The notes under the pieces: model-generated
Told to the model about the DNA's origin: nothing
The model's database searches: none
What the model saw: only the letters and a program-made list of their open reading frames with translations
Program-made: the position numbers and the translations under genes
Part shown: positions 59,327 to 64,000 of the stretch, piece by piece
Layout: each line of letters begins with the position of its first letter
Position numbering within the stretch: position 1 is the first letter of the stretch
Assembly: GCA_018296165.2 (NCBI GenBank)
Contig: JACKQL020000015.1
Location: forward strand, 992,001-1,056,000
DNA: 64,000 nucleotides
From: Termitomyces sp. T153
Lineage: Eukaryota; Basidiomycota; Agaricomycetes; Agaricales; Lyophyllaceae
Reading direction: 5' to 3'

Positions 59327-59553
59327 TCAAAAGACTGTCCAAGCAGTGGATCTTCAAAGACATCTGTTGTTAGGGTGCCCTTCACAAAATCATTACCAAC
59401 AATGTTCCCCCAATCATCAAAACTGTCACTTATCTAGCAAAGAAGTACCACTTGAACCACATTCACATCTCAGGTTATATCAAGCATGCTAATGGCATTG
59501 TAGAGCAACTCCATTACAATGTTTGCCAGGCCCACAAGGAGTTTCACCAGTAA
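59327..59553 (+). pseudogene. Ty3/gypsy integrase relic
   Basis: The frame reads KRLSKQWIFKDICC, a TAG stop, GALHKIITNN, then TYLAKKYHLNHIHISGYIKH, ANGIVEQLHYNVCQAHKEF and stop. It matches the retroviral-type integrase core of basidiomycete Ty3/gypsy elements (block W-I-F-x-D-I-L-C-R-W-G, then x-T-D-N-G, then KYxIxHIxISGY and ANGIVExxHxxVRQ). The family tryptophan is a stop here (TGG to TAG), and the second catalytic Asp of TDNG is Asn in ITNN. Both are G-to-A changes. The element is dead; only this integrase part is recognisable. Confidence 0.8.
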
Positions 59554-60399
59554 GCTAATGGCCCTACCTGTCTCTCTGCTATGAAAGGGCCAAGGTGACA
59601 ATTGTGATCTGAGACAGTCTTGTTGTCTTTATGTCAGAGCTATTCAGGTAGACATGGTCTCCAGGCTTGTTGTAACATTTCTGTTATGGGTTGCACAACT
59701 TACAGTTCATACCTTGTAAGTCAAAACCAGTCGATTAGTTCTAGTCTACAAAGTATGAAGTAAGGTGCTGCCTTACATAATTACAGTATGGATATATATG
59801 GGTAGCATCATGTGATGCTACCTTATAATATAATATATAATTAAATACATATTACTAATAGGATGCTAAGGAGGTAACAGGCACTCCATTACATACTCCC
59901 CTTTTGAGTCTGTCAATGGACTCACACAAAATGAAAGTAAACAAAGTAAACAAGAAAAAGGGGGAGGGATATGGCATCCCACCCAAGAATCTCACTGGAG
60001 TTCAATTACAAACCCCTATGTTGTACAAGTGGTAGGATCAAATGATCCTACTCAATAAGATGGACATAGTACCATCCTAGCATGCTGTCCAACTGTGCTA
60101 GGTGCTCAATGGGCACTCAGTGAGCCTGCATATGTTAATCCAATATTACTGGTGAACTACAATGGTAGTTCACTCAGCCCATTAATCCATCTTCAAGGCT
60201 GCCACTTCCTTGTTGCTCACAATGTCTGCCCAGCATTCCAATACAGCATTAGCCATATCAATGGAACCACATGATCCAGCCTCTGGAGCAGTTGGGGTAG
60301 CTATGTTAGTTGCTATGGCCACATTCAAGGGACTGGGGACAACTGGTGGAGTTGCCTCTGGTTGGAGATTCATGGGTGCTGAAGAATTGTTGGGTAGTC
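59554..60399. mobile_element. Degenerate retroelement flank with small hairpins and a gag-like minus-strand fragment
   Basis: Four short perfect inverted repeats occur here (see findings). On the minus strand the frame from about 60376 to 60182 is open, with MNLQPEATPPVVPSPLNVAI and MANAVLECWADIVSNKEVAA. It resembles a gag-type protein N-terminus just past the end of LTR-like copy A. AT-rich tracts (ATATAATATATAATTAAAT) lie at 59826-59845. Confidence 0.45.
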
Positions 60400-60958
60400 T
60401 GTCAGGTTCTGCTGACCATGGGGGCTCAGCTACACTGGGCAAGTTCTTACTAGGCAGACATGACATCCTGCACTGATGACTTGGCATTTGGGGAAGGTCT
60501 GGACTTGTGAGGATAAGCAAGGGGGAGCAGTCTGAGCAAGTCTGGGGTAGCCTGGGGAAGTTTAAGATGAGATATAAGGAAGGGGTTGGACTTGATGGGG
60601 CATTAGGCACAAGTCCAGAAGTGAGTATTGGAAGTGTAGAGTAAGTGGAGGCTATGCAAGTGATGGGAGCAGGGCCAGAGTTTGATGGGGGATCAACAGA
60701 TGTTGATGGGTTTTGGGGCCAAGCAAGTAGCAAGGTCCAGAGTTGGTCAAAGGAATATTTGAGGTTTGTAATTGTAAGTGTGGAGTTTGTAATGGCTTTA
60801 AGGTCGAAAGGGACTTGAACACAATGAAGGAAATGGGGTCAAACAAGATGAGACAGAGTTGAGATGAGATTCAGACAAGAACAAAAATAGATTCAAGCAG
60901 AGATACAAAACAATAATGAGACAATAATGGAGATAGAGATGAGACAAGACCAGGAGAC
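60400..60958. repeat. LTR-like repeat, copy A
   Basis: Starts TGTCAGGTTCTGCTGACCAT, sharing its order of blocks with copies B and C. CpG-poor: no CpG in the first 70 bases, against five in copy C. It ends at GGAGAC where copy B begins, so A and B abut head to tail. Confidence 0.7.
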
Positions 60959-61552
60959 TGTCAGGTTCTGCTGAATATGGGGGCTCAGCTACACTGGCGA
61001 GTTCTTACTAGGTGGACACAATGTCCTGCCCTTATAACCTAGTGTTCTGGAAGTGGCGCAAATGATAGGGACTTGTGAGGAGAAGCCAGGGGAAGTGGTC
61101 TAAGCAAGTCTGGAGTGGTCTGGGGAAGTCTAAGACCAAGTATATCAAATGTTGGGCTTGGGCAGGCATCAGGAACAGGTTTGTAGGTGCACAAATAGAT
61201 TGTGGGGTAAGCAGAAGCTTTGCAAATGATGGGAGTGGAGCTGGAGTTTGACTGGGGATCAATCAAGACTGATGGGTTCTGGAACTGAGCAAGGAGCAAG
61301 ATCTGGAGTTGTCATAGGAATGTTTGAGGGTCATAACATGTGTGCAGAGTTTGTAATGATGTCAGAGATGAGAGGGACTTAAGGAAACAAAGACAGCAGA
61401 GACAGTCAAGGCAAGACAGAAACAAGACAAGATGGAACAGAGAAAGAAATAGATTTGAGACTAAAAATAGAGACAGGGGCAGAAAGAAACATGAGACACA
61501 AGTAACCAGTTAATGTAATACCAAGACTAGAGTACAAGGTGCTACTCTATGA
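60959..61552. repeat. LTR-like repeat, copy B
   Basis: Starts TGTCAGGTTCTGCTGAATAT and ends at the shared block ACTAGAGTACAAGGTGCTAC followed by TCTATGAG. It has about the same length as copy A plus its missing end. CpG-poor, like A. Confidence 0.7.
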
Positions 61553-63294
61553 GTTATATACTGACTATTGGAGGGCTCTGGGGGTCAGTGGGTGTGATGG
61601 TGGGGTTTGATGAAGCCATGCAGAGTCAATGGGTGTCAGTTGTGATCAGGGGGCAGGCTGCAGCAATATTCTGATGGGATCAGTTGAGGACATGGGCTGT
61701 TCTGGGGCTGTCATGATGCTCCAGGGCTGGTTGGGCAAACCAGAGAAGTGGGTTAGTGACACATGCTGGAGTTAGGAACAGTGGGGGAGGGTCCTAGGGG
61801 CTTAGAAGAGTCAGGAGAGGTGTCAATGGCTGCAGAGAAGGTGTTGGAGTTAGTCAGGGAGCCATTGGGGTTTGCCAGAGAAGTGTTGGAGTTATGTGGA
61901 GTGAGCACAGAGGGTGGGCAAAGGTTGGGGGCATTCAACAGGGCATTAGGGGGGGGCTCAGGAGAAGTGAGCAGGTTGGGAACAGGGTCAGGGGTCCAGG
62001 GAGTGGGTTGTGACATCACCCCACCTTCAGTGTCAAGACCCTTGAGATGTGGGGCATGGGTTGGGGATTGGCAGAGCATGGAAATCAAAGTTGAGCAATA
62101 TTGATCAAATCACAGTGAGTGGCAGTGGCATGGGGAATGAAGTTGAAGTATGGCCACCATTTGTCAGGGAGTTCTCCTCAAGTCATTAAAAAGGGTCAGA
62201 CATACCCCAGAATTCCAAACTTTTTGCAATGTCCTCCTCTGCTTACTCCTTGGATTTATCAGCATTGCCCACATTGTGATCATCATCTTCCACTCCCTCT
62301 TTCTTGGAGGAATCCAATTCTTGTCATGGCTGCTGATGCATCAAGGCAATGTACCATAGTCATAAGTGTGGGTTTGTTTCCTGTGTATTTCAGCATTGCT
62401 GATCGAGCTCAATAGAGTTGTTTGTGGTGGTGGCTGGCCCATTGGGAGTTTTGTCGCAAGGTGCAGTTCCAGTGTTGCCTGCTCCAGTATTGGTGGGGCA
62501 CTCCTCAAGGCCCAACTTTGGCCTAGGGAAGATTATAGTTGTCCCAGAGGCACTAGGTGGCCCAGGTGGGGGTGACTCCACCAACCCTGGCAAGGCCTCC
62601 CCCGCATCCACCGCCACCTCCCACCACAATCCTCGGGCCACCATGTTGCACCACCAATGCCCCGCCAGCAACCTCCCCATCCTTGCCATCCCCTGCTGAA
62701 GCTCCAGAGGGTAATCCATGGACATCTGTGTCAACCCATCTTAGATCGATGCCAGTGCTGTGGAGGCACCATCCAGGAGAACTCGGTGCTCCCACACCCA
62801 GCCTAACCAAAGACAATTCATTAGCAACAAAACAGAGAACTGGGGAGACACTTACAAAGGACCTCCGCATGGCCCAAGGTGGCCTCACTGGCCAGCCAAT
62901 CCTCCCTCCGCTCCACTGCCTCCAGCTCTGCCTGCAACAAACCACCCTCTGACGCCACCTGCTGCCCCTCCGCCACCTCCATGGGTCATACCACCCACTG
63001 CATCAGATGCTCCCACAAGCTCCACACCTCCAATGCCTGCTCCGTCGCCACTTGCACTGAAGTGTCCTGCTCCCACTGCAGCACCCCCTTCTCCTTCTGT
63101 GCCATGTCCAGATCCTCCTGTACCCATTGGAGCTCCCCCTCTTGCGCCATCAATGCTGTTGTCAAAGCCTCCACCTGCCGACATAGGAAAACCTCCATGA
63201 TTGAAGGCGGGGGCTCTGGGGAACTTGAAGCCTGTTCCAATGGTGTGCCTAAGGTAGGAGAGTAAAAGTGAGGCCCCAGAGGCCCCACCATCAA
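61553..63294 (-). pseudogene. gag-like retroelement region (minus strand, fragmented)
   Basis: Between LTR-like copies B and C. The minus-strand reading starts at 63294, only 14 nt after copy C ends in that direction. It gives MMVGPLGPHFYSPTLGTPLE, then a coiled coil FLCRQVEALTTALMAQEGEL and QWVQEDLDMAQKEKGVLQWE, then ELEAVERREDWLASEATLGH in another frame, and LQQGMARMGRLLAGHWWCNM in a third. A Pro/Ser-rich part at 62088-61753 ends it. The frame changes show decay. Coiled-coil, Pro-rich proteins of this kind sit after the 5' LTR in basidiomycete elements. That they are gag is inference. Confidence 0.5.
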
Positions 63295-63307
63295 CTTGTG
63301 TCTCTGC

Positions 63308-64000
63308 TGTCAGGTTCCGCTGACCCCGGGGGCTCAGCTGCACTGGGCGAGTCCTTACTAGGCGGGCGTGATTCCCCTGCATTGGTAACCGAACACTTGA
63401 AGACGTTCCGGGTCTGGGTGGGTTGCGCGGGTAGTTGGGGAGATGTGATCCAGACAGATCCGGGAAGGTCCGGAGAAGTCGGATTGTGGGGAAACAAGAC
63501 GGTCTTGGCGGGGTTCAGGCAGAAGGCCGTACGGGAGATTTGCGGAAGCAAGGGAGGTAGGTGGCTGTGTGATCAATGGGGACGGAGCCGGGGTTTGATG
63601 GGAGATCATTTGGAGCTGATGGAGTCTGGGACCGAGCGAAGAGTGAGGTTCGGACCTGGTAAAGGAGTGTCGGGGTTCGTAATCGTAATCGCGGAGTTCG
63701 TGAGGTCGTTAGGGTTGATGAAGACTTGGGCACAATGGTCTGACGGAGTCACTGAGACAGCGCCGGACGAGACAATATGGAACAGGAGTAGATTCGAGTG
63801 GAGATACAAAACAATAACGATAACGATAACGAAATGGAGACAAGATAAGACCGGGAGACTGAGATAAGACCGGGAGACTGAGATAAGACCGGGAGACTGA
63901 GAGTAAGGAGAATGGGACATGAAACACGAAACACAAAAAGGAAACAATCAGACCATAGGTAACGTTAAGCAATATCAAGACTAGAGTACGAAGAGTTACT
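63308..64000. repeat. LTR-like repeat, copy C (cut by window edge)
   Basis: Starts TGTCAGGTTCCGCTGACCCC and runs to the last base of the window, ending in the same block as copy B (AAGACTAGAGTAC...). CpG-rich. It contains three tandem copies of a 20-bp unit (GAGATAAGACCGGGAGACT type) near 63842-63902 and an (AACGAT) run near 63815. This copy is the least mutated of the three. Confidence 0.75.

Noticed and set aside
62557..63265. Overlapping Pro/Ser-rich plus-strand frames with PPAAPPPPPWV-like runs
   Set aside because: They are antisense to the gag-like minus-strand helix; low complexity and several mutually exclusive frames suggest they are not real genes.

Overview
The window is nuclear DNA from a filamentous basidiomycete, most likely a mushroom-forming agaricomycete. 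I cannot name the species. The evidence is: close-packed genes on both strands cut by many 45-65 nt introns; the fungal fusion of tryptophan synthase alpha and beta in one protein; an RNAi-type RNA-dependent RNA polymerase; fungal orthologues such as CreC, Tap42, Stt4, Hop1 and Guf1; and a decayed Ty3/gypsy-type island with CpG-depleted repeats at the right edge. ORFs cover only pieces of the genes, so I joined exons by reading splice sites and family motifs. Where I give exact introns, phase and motif continuity were checked by eye.

Layout. 0.3-9.3 kb: a minus-strand series of LIM-domain protein, phosphopantetheine adenylyltransferase and RNA-dependent RNA polymerase. 9.3-11.2 kb: ORF-poor, but it holds a probable undescribed cysteine-containing protein on the minus strand. 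11.2-15.2 kb: branched-chain keto-acid dehydrogenase E1 beta diverging from the WD40 protein CreC. 15.2-16.8 kb: non-coding, with a dispersed direct repeat. 16.8-22.9 kb: an acidic hypothetical protein, methylenetetrahydrofolate reductase, a Rab6/Ypt6 GTPase, Tap42 and an intron-bearing tRNA-Ser(CGA). 23.1-30.6 kb: the large PI 4-kinase Stt4. 31-38.1 kb: a small hypothetical protein, glutaminyl cyclase, TRAPP subunit Trs23 and a Hop1-like HORMA/PHD meiotic protein. 38.8-47.4 kb: Doa1/PLAA, a histidine phosphatase, a vacuolar Ca2+/H+ exchanger and an F-box protein. 48-58.3 kb: L-asparaginase with ankyrin repeats, tryptophan synthase, eIF2B beta and mitochondrial/EF4-type Guf1. 58.4-64 kb: transposon graveyard, with a Ty3/gypsy integrase relic, three LTR-like copies and gag-like remnants.

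The genes are mostly unrelated housekeeping functions: amino acid, folate and CoA metabolism, membrane traffic, translation, signalling, meiosis and RNA silencing. They do not form one pathway or gene cluster. Several pairs are divergent and share very short intergenic regions (100-190 bp): BCKDHB/creC, MTHFR/YPT6, QPCT/TRS23 and asparaginase/TRP5.

The most unusual observations concern splicing. Stt4 appears to carry an AT-AC intron beside a 24-nt exon that encodes the DFG motif. The Hop1-like gene has a 9-nt micro-exon inside its PHD finger. TRP5 has a GC-AG intron just before its PLP lysine motif. Introns also interrupt the catalytic motifs of the RdRP, the asparaginase and Guf1. In the TE island, one repeat copy is CpG-rich while its two siblings have TpG or CpA at the matching sites, as expected from RIP-like or methylation-driven mutation.
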